NCBI RefSeq assembly: GCF_018294505.1
Contig: NC_057808.1
Span: 355,310,696-355,374,695 of the forward strand
DNA length: 64,000 nt
Direction of reading: 5' to 3'
Source of the DNA: Triticum aestivum
Taxonomy: Eukaryota; Streptophyta; Magnoliopsida; Poales; Poaceae
Below the pieces are notes generated by a model. That model was not told where the DNA came from, did not search any database, and saw nothing but the letters and a program-made list of their open reading frames with translations. Positions 10,325 to 19,533 of this stretch are shown here, in pieces; position 1 is the stretch's first letter; each line of letters starts with the position of its first letter. The position numbers and the translations under genes were made by a program.

Positions 10325-10905
10325 GTGCTTGCTCTAACTTGGCAGTGTGATATCTGGTTGCATGTTGCATATGTTGTCTAGCTTGTATTGCTCCTAATTA
10401 GTGTAAACTGCATCTGCTTAGCTTACACGTGATACGTGTGAATATGACACGCTTTCCTATTTTTGGTACATACTATATCTGTCTATCACACCATGTTCTT
10501 ACATCAAACTACTCTTCCTGTGTATCCTGCATCAGTCACATATGTTGGGACACCTTTAAGTTGGCAGTGTGATATTGGTTTGCATCTTGAATATGATTTC
10601 TAGCATGTAGTGCTTCTAGTTTGATGAATGCCACCTATGACGAGACAGTTTTAACTTGGCAGAGTGATATTGATTGCACCTTCCATATGGTGTCTAGCTT
10701 GCAGTGCTTCTAATTTGTTGAAGTGCATTCTGCTTAGTTACCACATCATAGGTGTGAATATGTCAAGCCGTCCAGTTTTTTGTACATATTCCATCCTCGT
10801 ATCATGACTTTGCCTTTCATCAGAGTAGTGTTCGTTAGTATCATCCATGAATGAGTTCTGAAGAGCGAATTTTATTCCTTTTTCTTGTCGGTTTGACCTC
10901 ACAAT

Positions 10906-11097
10906 GCAAAATCAATAAAGCGGAAGGAATTTAGTAAGGCATTGGATGATGGTGGTCCTTCCGAGCAACTGAAATGGAGGGTCTCTACAGATTCTACTCC
11001 GCCATCCTCCCAACAAGATTCGCAAGACAACGCAAGGCTAGACAGTCAATGTAGCTGTGTAGAAGATGAGCACATCTCCCCTACTCCACCATCACAG
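10906..11097 (+). CDS. Array exon 6 (fused B+A type)
   Basis: Encodes AKSIKRKEFSKALDDGGPSE, a linking segment, then DSQDNARLDSQ and HISPTPPSQ. It therefore combines the type B start with the type A end. The acceptor AG of other type B units is changed to AT (CACAATG); a downstream AG at 10919-10920 might serve instead. Confidence 0.5.
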
Positions 11098-11665
11098 GTG
11101 CTTGCTCTAACTTGGCACTATTATATGTGGTTGCATGTTGCGTATGATGTCTAGCTTGTATTGCTTCTAACTTTGTTGAATTGCATCTACTTACTTCACA
11201 CATATTGCATGTGAATATGACACGTGTTCCTGTTTCTAGAACATACTATATCTGATCACACCATGTTCTTACATCAGACTACTGTTCTTGCATATCCCGC
11301 ATCAGTCACTTATGATAAGGCACCTTTAAGTCGCCACTGTGATATTGGTTGTGTCTTGCATATGATTTCTAGCATGTACCGCTTCTAATTTGTTGAAACG
11401 GCAGACGTTTTGAACTTGGCAGAGTGATATTGGTTGCACCTTTCATATGGTGTCTAGCTTGCAGTGCTTCTAATTTGTTGAAATGCCTTCTGCTTAGTTA
11501 CCACATCATAGGTGTGAATATGTCACACCGTCCTGTTTTTCTTACATATTCCATCCTCGTATCATGTGCCTGCCTTTCATCTGAGTAGTGTTCGTCAGTA
11601 TCATGCATGAATGAGTTCTGAAGAGCGAATTTTATTCCTTTTTCTTATCAGTTTGACTTCACAAT

Positions 11666-11857
11666 GCAAAATCAATACAACTGAAGGAAATTAGTCCGGC
11701 AGTGGATGATGGTGGTCCTTTGGAGCAACTCAAACAGAGGGTCTCTACAGATTCTACTCCGCCATCATACCAACAAGATTCGCAAGACAACACAAGGCTG
11801 GAGAGTCAACGTAGCTCTGTAGATGATGAGCACATCTCCCCTACTCCACCATCATAG
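11666..11857 (+). pseudogene. Array exon 7 (B+A type, terminal stop)
   Basis: Close copy of exon 6: AKSIQLKEISPAVDDGGPLE, then DSQDNTRLESQRSSVDDEHI and SPTPPS. The last codon is TAG instead of CAG, which creates a stop next to the donor. The acceptor has the same AG to AT change as exon 6, so the two copies share a recent origin. Confidence 0.45.
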
Positions 11858-12006
11858 GTGCTTGCTCTAACTTGGCACTATTATATGTGGTTGCATGATG
11901 CGTATGATGTCTAGCTTCTATTGCTTCTAACTTTGTTGAATTGCATCTGCTAACTTTACACATAATGCCTATGAATATGACACATGTTCCTGTTTCTAGA
12001 ACATAC

Positions 12007-12047
12007 GTGTAGATGATGAGCACATCTCCCCTACCCCACCATCACAG
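12007..12047 (+). pseudogene. Partial array exon 7b (3' end only)
   Basis: Only VDDEHISPTPPSQ plus the donor and intron start is present, 190 bases after exon 7. It is joined directly to intron sequence (GAACATACGTGTAGATG), as expected of an unequal crossover or local deletion that removed the first part of the unit. Confidence 0.45.
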
Positions 12048-12555
12048 GTGCTTGCTCTATCTTAGAACTGTTATATCTGGTTGCGTGTTCTGTATGATGT
12101 CTAGTTTGTATTGCTTCTGATTTTGTTGAATTGCATCTGCGTAGCTTACAACTTATACCTGCAATGATCACTTACCCATAAGACACATTTAACTTGGGAG
12201 TGTGATGTAGGTTGCATCTTGCATTGTCTTCTAGCTTGTACTGCTTCTAATTTCTTGAAATGGCACTTACGACGAGACACTTTTTACTAGATAGAGTGAT
12301 ATTGGTTGCATGTTCATATGGTGCCTAGCTTTCATTTCTTTTAATTTTGTTGAAATGCCTTCTGCTTACTGTTTTTCATACATATTTCATCCTCCTATCG
12401 TACGTCTGAATATGCAATGCTGTCTTTTTTTTGTATATATTCCATCCTCTTATCCTGCGCTTGCCTTACATCAAAGTAGTATTAGTCTGTATTATGCATC
12501 AACCAGTTATGTAGATCTAATTTTATTCATCTTCTTTTGGTTTGTACTTCATAAG

Positions 12556-12717
12556 GCAATATCAGAAAATAGGAAGGAAAAGAGTAAGTTAGGGGATGTT
12601 GGTGGTCCTGCGGACCGACGCAAACAGAGACTCTCTGGATTTGCCACTGCTACTGCTAATGAAGTTGAAGTCCCAAGGCTACATGATGAGTTCATATCCC
12701 ATACTCCACCATCGCAG
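12556..12717 (+). CDS. Array exon 8 (type B, open)
   Basis: Acceptor TTCATAAG ends at 12555. Encodes AISENRKEKSKLGDVGGPAD, then RRKQRLSGFATATANEVEV and HDEFISHTPPSQ. Open to the donor at 12717. The most diverged type B unit, next to the conserved 3' part of the gene. Confidence 0.5.
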
Positions 12718-13291
12718 GTGCTTGCTCTAAGTTGCCAGTGTGATAATTGGTTTCATGTTGCATATGTTGTCTAGCCTGTATTTCTTCTATTTTGATTAAA
12801 TTGCACTTGCTGAGTTTATACGTTATACATGTGCATATGACATGCCTTTCTGTGTCTAGAATACACTGCATCTATCAATCATACCATGTTCTTACATCAA
12901 AGTACTGTTGTTGTGTATCCCGCATCAGTCACTCATGATTGGACGCTTTTAACATGGCAGTTTGATAGTGGTTGCATCTTGCATTGATTTCTACGTTGTA
13001 CTGCTTCTAATTTTTTGAAATGCCACTTATGACAAGACACTTTTAACTAGGCAGAGTGATATTGGTTGCATCTTTCATATGGTGTCTAGCTTGCATTACT
13101 TCTATTTTCTTGAAAATCCTTCTGCTTAGTTTACACATCGTAGGTGTGAATATGTCATGCCGTCCTGTTTTTCTTACATATTCCATCCTCATATGCTTGT
13201 CTTACATCAAAGTATTGCTTGTCTCTATCATGCATCAATGAGTTCTGAAGAGCGATTCTATTCTTTTGTGTTGTGGGTACGGCTTGACATG

Positions 13292-13628
13292 GCAAAGTCA
13301 AAAAAGAGCAAGGAAAAGAATATAGTAGGGAATGGTGTTACTCGTCGGGTGAAATGGAGAAGGATCTGCCCTTAAGATTCTACGGGTACTTATAGTGCAG
13401 TACAAGGTCCAAGTCCACCGGCTAAATCTACAAACACAGTATCACCTGCTCCACCAGCTGCAGCATCCGCTTCAACTGTACCAGCATCTCAACGAGTTAC
13501 TCGTTCGTTTGCTCCGGAACTGGCCAGTTCCTAAGCTGCCTTCACACCTAACACTACTTCCGAAGCACTGCTGAGACAACAGGACTTGGCAAGATTAGAT
13601 GAACCTCATGAGCATCAACACCAAGACG
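13292..13628 (+). pseudogene. Array exon 9 extended by a Pro/Ala/Thr-rich segment
   Basis: Starts like type B (AKSKKSKEKNIVGNG), then stops at a TAA (about 13372). In the same frame it continues DSTGTYSAVQGPSPPAKSTN, then APPAAASASTVPASQRVTRS, a second stop, and LLRQQDLARLDEPHEH before a GT at 13629. The normal acceptor AG is TG here. This looks like the original unit from which the array was copied, because only this one carries the longer continuation toward the conserved domain. Confidence 0.4.
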
Positions 13629-13724
13629 GTACCTGACCGAGTCAAGTTGCAGTTGCATGCTCCGTTATATGTACTCTCACAGTTTGATGTGCACTAACAC
13701 TTTCCATATTTGTTGTTGAACTAG

Positions 13725-13976
13725 CACCACGGCGCAAGCGGAAACATACATCAGGGATAATGCTTGACATATTAACAAAATCTAAAGGAGCAAGAATGGA
13801 GATCCATTTTGAGGCAGGTTTAAAAAGGCCACGTGATGCTACAGAGTCAGCCAAGTTAGTATCAGAGTCAGCCATTGCTGTTAGGTGTCATGCACGTATC
13901 CTCCCAACATGGATCCAGTACAGGAATGAGAAAGACAATACCCAGTTTAACACCTTCCTTGATCATTTATCCATAA
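13725..13976 (+). CDS. Domain exon 1 (Transposase_24-like N part)
   Basis: Acceptor GAACTAG ends at 13724 and a GT follows 13976. Encodes PRRKRKHTSGIMLDILTKSK, a basic start, then RMEIHFEAGLKRPRDATESA and CHARILPTWIQYRN before TQFNTFLDHLSI. The order (basic region, short acidic/aliphatic segment, Trp-containing helix) matches the start of plant Ptta/En/Spm-type proteins. Fully open. Splicing to the next exon appears one base out of frame with the canonical sites, a further sign of decay or of a different donor. Confidence 0.5.
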
Positions 13977-14069
13977 GTAATGTTATTCATCGCAATTTGT
14001 AATATTGTCTTGCTCTGTGCCATACTTTCTAGCTTCCTCCTAATAAGACTCACATTCTTTTTTCAACAG

Positions 14070-14282
14070 ATGAGGTTCGAGTTGGATCCGAAAGATGATG
14101 CAACTAAACAAGCATGCATTCATGTTTTTCAGTCTGCTTTGCGACAGTATCGGTACCACCTTAGAAAAATCTCACTTTGAAGGCAAGGCTAACAATGAAA
14201 TCTCCAAACATCTCCAGTGGAATATATTACAGATGAAGACTGGACAGCCCTTGTTAAACACTGTTCTGATCCAAAGTATCAG
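14070..14282 (+). pseudogene. Domain exon 2, two compensating frameshifts
   Basis: Acceptor TTTCAACAG and donor CAG|GTAGGG. The frame reads MRFELDPKDDATKQACIHVF and runs to RYHLRK; it then shifts by +1 at an A-run (14163-14169) for SHFEGKANNEISK, and returns to the first frame at a second A-run (14206-14209) for TSPVEYITDEDWTALVKHCS. In the uncorrected frame a TGA occurs at once. The two A-run changes cancel each other. Confidence 0.5.
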
Positions 14283-14361
14283 GTAGGGTATATGTATTTG
14301 ATCAGACCACATATTGCACTTGTATTTATGTATGTGCCTTACAAGTGTATCTTCTTCTAAG

Positions 14362-14453
14362 CTAACTATTTGAAGAACAAGACCAACCATTTTAAAGTGA
14401 AATTCCAACAGACAACAGGATCTCGTAGCTATATTGTACACTGCGAGGCTCTT
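14362..14453 (+). CDS. Domain exon 3
   Basis: Acceptor TTCTTCTAAG and donor CTT|GTAAAT. Encodes ANYLKNKTNHFKVKFQQTTG, then SRSYIVHCEAL. The KNK-N-K pattern followed by a short TGSRSY turn is the most recognisable block of Transposase_24-type proteins. Open. Confidence 0.55.
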
Positions 14454-14525
14454 GTAAATAGCTGCTAGTTCCTTCTTTTTTCTGTGCCATATTATCGTAT
14501 CTATATTGACCTGTTCCAAATACAG

Positions 14526-14636
14526 AGGAAAACCCGTGTAGACCAAAAAGAACCTGAACCAAATGCAGTGCAAATCTTCAAGGATTGCCACACCGGCAAG
14601 ATGAAGGGCATGAGCACACCAGTTCATTCCGCTGTT
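14526..14636 (+). CDS. Domain exon 4
   Basis: Acceptor AAATACAG and donor GTT|GTAAGT, both good matches to consensus. Encodes RKTRVDQKEPEPNAVQIFKD, then CHTGKMKGMSTPVHSAV. The F-K-x-x-H-T pattern fits the family. Open. Confidence 0.55.
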
Positions 14637-15161
14637 GTAAGTCCTTACTCCTCCTGCCTTTGAACTGATTGGTACTGTGATGTGTTCATTTAACTGCTTG
14701 GTTTGCAGCCAATGTCAGTTACTCTGTTCACATTTATTCACAGTTGTCTTAACGTATCATTTCACCTTACATGGTTTACAAGAGATGAAGGATATTCTTT
14801 TGGTCTTGATCTGTAATCTAGTTGTGATGTTCACGTGCGCACACAATGATACAATAGCATGTTTGTTTTATATCTGTTTGCCCATGATATGAATGATGTC
14901 ATACTATGTTCATCCTACTTTAAACCATGTCTCTTTATCCTTAGATGTCAACGAATGTGAGGAAATAGACAATACAGTAGGCATGCTACATGGACATATG
15001 TTCCGAAAGTGATTTTATTATGTAGTTGGCACTACAATACATGCTAATGTATTACAGTAGTTCACCAAAATAAGTTACGTATAAACGTGAAACCTACTTT
15101 GTTTGTTTCTGTCTCATTAGTAACTTATCTGGTACACTAATCTACAAGTTCAAACTTTCAG

Positions 15162-15737
15162 CAAGCTATGGAACAAATGATTGAACAGCCACAACCACCT
15201 GAAGGTGACAAGGCTACCACATGCACAATGTCACCTCTTGCTGCAGTGCGTCAGTATCTCTCCACTAACAGTGCAAAAAGCACCTTCCTGCGTAATTCTG
15301 GGTTGGTTGTCAAGGTAACCTCGTCCAAATCGCCTACTGAACAAAATCTTCCGGCTAGACAGAGTGATATATCTGTGCTCCAGACACAAGTCCAATCCCT
15401 AATGGATGTTGTGTCGGAAACAAGAATAGTGGTTGAAAAATGTCGTGAAGATATGAATGGTTTTGAAACCAGACTATCAGACATTTGCTTCGTTGTTGAA
15501 GAGCAATGGCAGAAAAAGGGGAAGATCGTGCTACTCCATCAGATTCTACAGCCTGAAACATTAGCTCTCAGGTCAAATGATCTGTGCTTCTATACATCTG
15601 ATGGTGCTTTTATCTGCAAGGACTGTAAACTTTATGCCTACAGGCCTTTTGCTATATGGTTGAAATTTATTTTGTTGAGATACATCATTTATGATGCTGC
15701 CAAAGGCTGCAGTAATTACTACGCTATTTTTGTATAG
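15162..15737 (+). CDS. Terminal exon of the CACTA-linked gene
   Basis: Acceptor ACTTTCAG, then QAMEQMIEQPQPPEGDKATT, SPLAAVRQYLSTNSAKSTFL and a helical stretch QTQVQSLMDVVSETRIVVEK with heptad-like hydrophobics, a likely coiled coil. It is open to the TAG at 15735. The last 60 residues (from about 15545) are Tyr/Phe/Leu-rich and unlike the rest; the natural end may lie earlier, with a lost stop or further intron. The CACTA subterminal repeats start about 40 bases downstream. Confidence 0.5.
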   Translation, partial: QAMEQMIEQPQPPEGDKATTCTMSPLAAVRQYLSTNSAKSTFLRNSGLVVKVTSSKSPTEQNLPARQSDISVLQTQVQSLMDVVSETRIVVEKCREDMNGFETRLSDICFVVEEQWQKKGKIVLLHQILQPETLALRSNDLCFYTSDGAFICKDCKLYAYRPFAIWLKFILLRYIIYDAAKGCSNYYAIFV

Positions 15738-17169
15738 TGTAGGTTTATCTTAGTAATGTATTCGCCCGAAAGCTTCATAGGAGCCGAACATGCCAACATT
15801 CGTCAGCCCCATTCCAATTGGGCTAAAAACGATTCTCGGCCAAAATTTGCATGTAGCCCACTAAAAATATCTGGGCCTAAATCAGCATAAGCTTTCATAT
15901 TTTTCTGGTAGGCGTGTGCCCATAATGGGCCTTTAACAGGCCGAAACATAATTTGGGCCCTCAGTAATAATAGGCCATTTACAGGTGTAAATATCTCGAG
16001 CCCATAAAAAACATGGGCCTTTAATAGGCCGAAAGTAAGATTGGCCCTGATTGTGCCAAATAACCCACTGGTCTTAGCATGCCGAAATGGTGGCCCATTT
16101 ACAATGCGGATCGTCCATAGGCCAAAATTCAGACGGGCCGTAAATGCGCGGACCTACTACACGGGCCTTTAACAGACCGGAAGTTTGGTCGGGGTTGATT
16201 AGTGTCATTTTTATATGGGCCGTTAGTAGGCCCGATGTGGCGTTGGGCCACATATGGCCCATGGATTTCGTCCGACGTTAACAGGCTGAAAGTCACAATA
16301 GGCTGAAAGTGGCCCAAATCTATAGTGGGCCTCTAACAGGCCGAATGTCAGACATGGCCGAATATGACCCATATCCTTCACGGTCGTCTATGGGCCGAAA
16401 GTTTCAATGGCCTATAAATGGGCCCAAATGAAGCAGGACCTTTAACAAGCCGGAAACACACCAGGCCGTAATTCGGCCCAAATACTTAGAGGACTGTTAA
16501 CGGGCCAGAAGTGACCATGGGCCGCGATGATGACAAGTTTAGGACGGGCCGTTGACGGGCCGATTTGACACTAGCCGTACGGGCCTTAACTGGGAATGTT
16601 GGGCCTTTAGCTGGGCCGGCCTATTATGGTCTGCAAAATCTTGTGGGCCTTTAGCTAGGCTGGCCCATTATGCTCCGCTAAACCTTGTGGGCCTTTAGTT
16701 GGGCCGGCCCATTTGATCTTTATGGGCCACTTTTGGGCCGGTCCACGTGTCAATGTATCATAGGCGCATCTCGCCCATTGGATGAGTGACACCTGTGCCA
16801 ACGCGGAGCTGACACGTGGTTCCGTCAGCCAATGAGAATTTTACACGTGGAAAATCGGCATTGGTCGTGGCTGTTAGCGGGTTATCGTATCCAAAACCAG
16901 ACCCGTTAGCTTAACGGCGAACCGTTACGGTCGATGCCACGTGTCGGTCACCCTTGGCGAAAGCACTTCTATGATGCGCGATTTATCGTCATGGAAGTGG
17001 ACACTTCCGTGATAATAAATTTGGTAATGTCATGGAACACTTCTACGACAGCACGGGTATGACTATCTTGATTCTGTCATAAAATTGTCATGGATGTACA
17101 TGCATGACAGAAAACGTGACCTACTGTGACAAACACGTATCATCACAGAAGTGTATTTCTTTTGTAGTG
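15738..17169 (+). mobile_element. CACTA element 3' end with subterminal repeats
   Basis: The right terminus read on the minus strand is CACTACAAAAGAAATACAC, a CACTA-type end. 15780-16760 holds many degenerate copies, direct and inverted, of a GGGCC motif, for example GGGCCTTTAACAGGCCGAAA (about 15927, 16016, 16163, 16328). These are the usual binding sites of TNPA-like proteins. The inner part of the end (16760-17160) has short inverted motifs such as ACACTTCCGTGAT and CATGACA. The 5' terminus of the element is not in the window. The adjacent upstream gene probably belongs to this element. Confidence 0.7.
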
Positions 17170-17731
17170 CCGGAGGGTGTACTACTCCTCCTCATCATGG
17201 TGGTCGCCTGTATAATGAAGATGGCCACCGGTGATGACTCCCCCCTCCGGTAGGGTGACAGAACGGGGTCTAGATTGGTTTTTCGTGGCTACAAAGGCTT
17301 GCGGCGGTGGAACTTCTGATCTATCGACTCCCCTAGGGTTTTCGGAGTATTTAGGAATTTATAGGGCCAAGAGGCGGTGCGCGAGGCCACCGTGGTGGGC
17401 ACAACCCACCAGGGCGCACCTGGGCCCCTTGGCGCGCCTAGGTGGGTTGTGCCCCTCTCGGGGCACCCCTCTAGTACTTCTTTGGCCCAAGTTGTGTCTT
17501 CTGGTCCATAAAAATTCTCCAAAAAGTTTCGCTGAGTTTGGACTCCGTTTGGTATTGATTTTCTGCGATGTAAAAACAAGAAAAAAACAGCAACTGGCAC
17601 TAGGCACTATGTCAATAGGTTAGTCCCAGAAAATGATATAAAGTTGCTATAAAATGATTGTAAAACATCCACGAATGATAATATAATAGCATGAATACTT
17701 CATAAATTATAGATACGTTGGAGACGTATCA
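17170..17731 (-). mobile_element. Truncated Athila-type gypsy LTR
   Basis: The right end on the minus strand is TGATACGTCTCCAACGTATC, the same start as the LTRs at 18464-22793 and 29897-31476. Only the first 560 bases of the LTR are left; the fragment is joined directly to the CACTA terminus on its left. It keeps the GC-rich inverted repeat at 17397-17410 and 17441-17454 (GGGCACAACCCACC and complement). Confidence 0.7.
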
Positions 17732-18222
17732 AACCCTAAGGCTCCTACCAGTTATCGATATTACAAAACATGATCATATCATACATCAACATATATCACA
17801 TCATATCTTGACCATATCACATCACAACATGCCCTGCAAAAACAAGTTAGACATCATGTACTTTGTTGTTGCAAGTTTTACGTGGCTGCTACGGGCTTCT
17901 AGGAAGAATCGTTCTTACCTACGCAAAAACTACAACAGTGATTCATCAAGTTTGTTGTTTTAACCTCCTTCAAGGACCGACCGTAGTCAAATTGGATTCA
18001 ACTAAAGTTGGAGAAACAGACACCCGCCATCCACCTTTATGCAAAACTAGTTGCATGCCTATCGTTGGAACCGGTCTCATGTGCGTGGACATGTAATGTT
18101 GGTCCAGGCCGCTTCATCCCACAATACCGCCGAATCAAAATAAGACGTTGGTGGTAAGAAGTATGACTATCACCGCCCACAAATCTTTGTATTCTACTTG
18201 TGCATATCATCTACGCATAGAC
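17732..18222 (-). mobile_element. BARE/Angela-type 5' leader fragment
   Basis: Minus-strand sequence directly downstream of the primer site of the BARE/Angela 5' LTR. It resembles the long untranslated leader of that family (for example GGCGGGTGTCTGTTTCTCC and TTTTTGCAGGGCATGTTGTG). It is cut off at 17731 by the gypsy LTR fragment; gag and pol of this copia element are missing from the window. Confidence 0.55.
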
Positions 18223-18238
18223 CTGGCTCAGATGCCAC
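18223..18238 (-). other. Primer binding site, initiator tRNA-Met type
   Basis: Minus strand GTGGCATCTGAGCCAG lies next to the LTR end. The canonical site is TGGTATCAGAGCCAG, so two bases differ. It fixes the orientation: the LTR to the right is the 5' LTR of a minus-strand copia element. Confidence 0.7.
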
Positions 18239-19069
18239 TGTTGGGAAATGTTGCATGGAAAACAAAAAAAAATCTACGCACATGCAAGATCTATCAAGGG
18301 GATGCATAGCAACGAGAGGGGAGAGTGTGTCTACGTACCCTCGTAGACTGTAAGAGGAAGCGTTTAGTAACGTGGATGATGTAGTCGAACTTCTTCGTGA
18401 TCCAACCGATCGAGTACTGAATGTACGGCACCTCCGCGTTCAGCACACGTTATGCTCGGTGACTGATGCGGCTTGAACTATGTCGGTATTTCCCCAAAGA
18501 AGAAGGGATGATGCAGCACATCTACGGTAGGTATTTCTAACACCCCGGATGTAACTTTCCATATTTGTAACTCCAACTCTTGCCATTTTCGGCTATGTGT
18601 TATGATATTCCCTTCGTGGTCGGGTTTTGTCTTTCGTTTTGTATTTTTGTTCATGTCATGCATCTCATATCATGTCATCATGTGCATTGCATTTGCATGC
18701 ATGTTCGTCTCATGCATCCGAGCATTTTCCCCATTGTCCGTTTTGCAATCCGGCACTCCCACCTCCTCCGGCGCACCCCTCTTATTTCGTTTCGTGAGCG
18801 GGTGTTGAACGTTCTCGGAATGGACTGAGGCTTGCCAAGTGGCCTTGGTATACCACCGGTAGACCACCGGTCAAGTTTCGTTCCATTTGGAGGTCGTTTG
18901 GTACTCCAACGGTTAACCGGGTAACCGCAAAGTCCGTTTGTGTGTTGCAGCAAAACCCCTATCTAAACAGCCCAAAACCCATCTAAGTCACATCCATGCT
19001 CTAGGTCGTTCGATTACGATCGTGTTTGCGAAAACCGCACCTCACTTGGACTCTCCTAGCTCCCTCTAC

Positions 19070-19077
19070 CTATATAC
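19070..19077 (+). promoter_or_regulatory. TATA box of solo LTR A
   Basis: CTATATAC followed by about 60 bases and then a CCG-rich stretch with ATG codons (for example 19161, MSGRRPDK). The position fits the LTR promoter of the original element. Confidence 0.45.
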
Positions 19078-19085
19078 ACACCTCC

Positions 19086-19533
19086 CCTCCCGAATTTTTC
19101 GCAGATCAAACCCTAACCTCGTCCCCTCCGCGCCGCCGGACAAATCTCCCTCGCCGACGGACATGTCCGGCCGCCGCCCCGACAAGTAGCGCGCCGCCAC
19201 GTCAGCGCCGTACGCCGCGCCGCCGCGCGAGCCCGCGAGGCCCGCGTCGGGCCCCTGCGGTCCACATCGCCTTCCCCGCCGCCCGTCTCCTCCAGCGCCG
19301 CCGCGCCCGAGCCCTCCCGCGGTCGCCGCCGCCTCCGCTCCTTAGCAGGTCGCCGCCGTCGCCGTCTTCGCCGGCCGCCGCCACCAACGGCGCCGCCGAC
19401 GTCGCCAGCCGCCGCCCGGGGCCCGCGTCTCCCGAGGACCCCGCCGCCGTCGCCCTCTCCTCCTCCCGTCGCCGGTCGCCGCCTCTCCCCCGAGCCCCGC
19501 CTCTCCGGCCGCCGCGCCCTTACCTTCTCCGGC
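19086..19533 (+). other. GC-rich first-exon candidate of solo LTR A
   Basis: CCG-rich stretch downstream of the TATA box, open in several frames on both strands (up to 180 residues, Pro/Arg/Ala-rich). One frame ends LTFSGE next to a GT at 19534, a possible donor. Base composition alone explains the many open frames, so the true reading frame is uncertain. Confidence 0.3.

Larger units (their letters stand above)
7472..12717 (+). repeat. Tandem array of duplicated exon-intron units
   Basis: The junction CAG|GTGCTTGCTCTAAC (exon end plus intron start) recurs at 7644, 8025, 8706, 9609, 10324 (AAG), 11097, 11857 (TAG), 12047 and 12717. Exon ends encode variants of SPTPPSQ. Each intron starts with the same block (GTGCTTGCTCTAACTTGGCA, then TGGTTGCATGTTGCATATGG). 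Spacing between successive exon ends is 381, 681, 903 (381 without the solo LTR), 715, 773, 760, 190 and 670. Introns also hold internal copies of a shorter unit (GATATTGGTTGCATCTTTCA, then TGGTGTCTAGCTTGC). Two exon types can be told apart: type A with DSQETARLNED and type B with AKSKKRKEKSK and DGGP. Confidence 0.75.
6365..15737 (+). pseudogene. Transposase_24-like (Ptta/En/Spm) gene, probable CACTA TNPA-like gene
   Basis: Multi-exon plus-strand gene, now broken. The 3' exons (13725-15737) encode blocks in the order expected of the plant Ptta/En/Spm transposase family (PF03004): a Lys/Arg-rich start, a Trp-containing helix, DEDWTALVKHCSDPKYQ, KNKTNHFKVKFQQTTGSRSY, EPEPNAVQIFKDCHTGKMKG, then a Gln/Pro-rich and coiled-coil-like tail. 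The 5' half is an array of duplicated small exons rich in Lys, Ser, Asp and Pro. In CACTA elements the second (TNPA-like) protein binds subterminal repeats; here the gene ends about 40 bases before such repeats, in the same orientation. Stops (units 2, 3, 7 and 9), frameshifts (exon 14070) and lost splice acceptors argue against full function. A domesticated host gene is the alternative. Confidence 0.5.

Noticed and set aside
15780..16760. Spaced direct repeats resembling a CRISPR array
   Set aside because: Repeats are degenerate, occur in both orientations with variable spacing, and lie at a CACTA end. CRISPR arrays are not expected in a plant genome.
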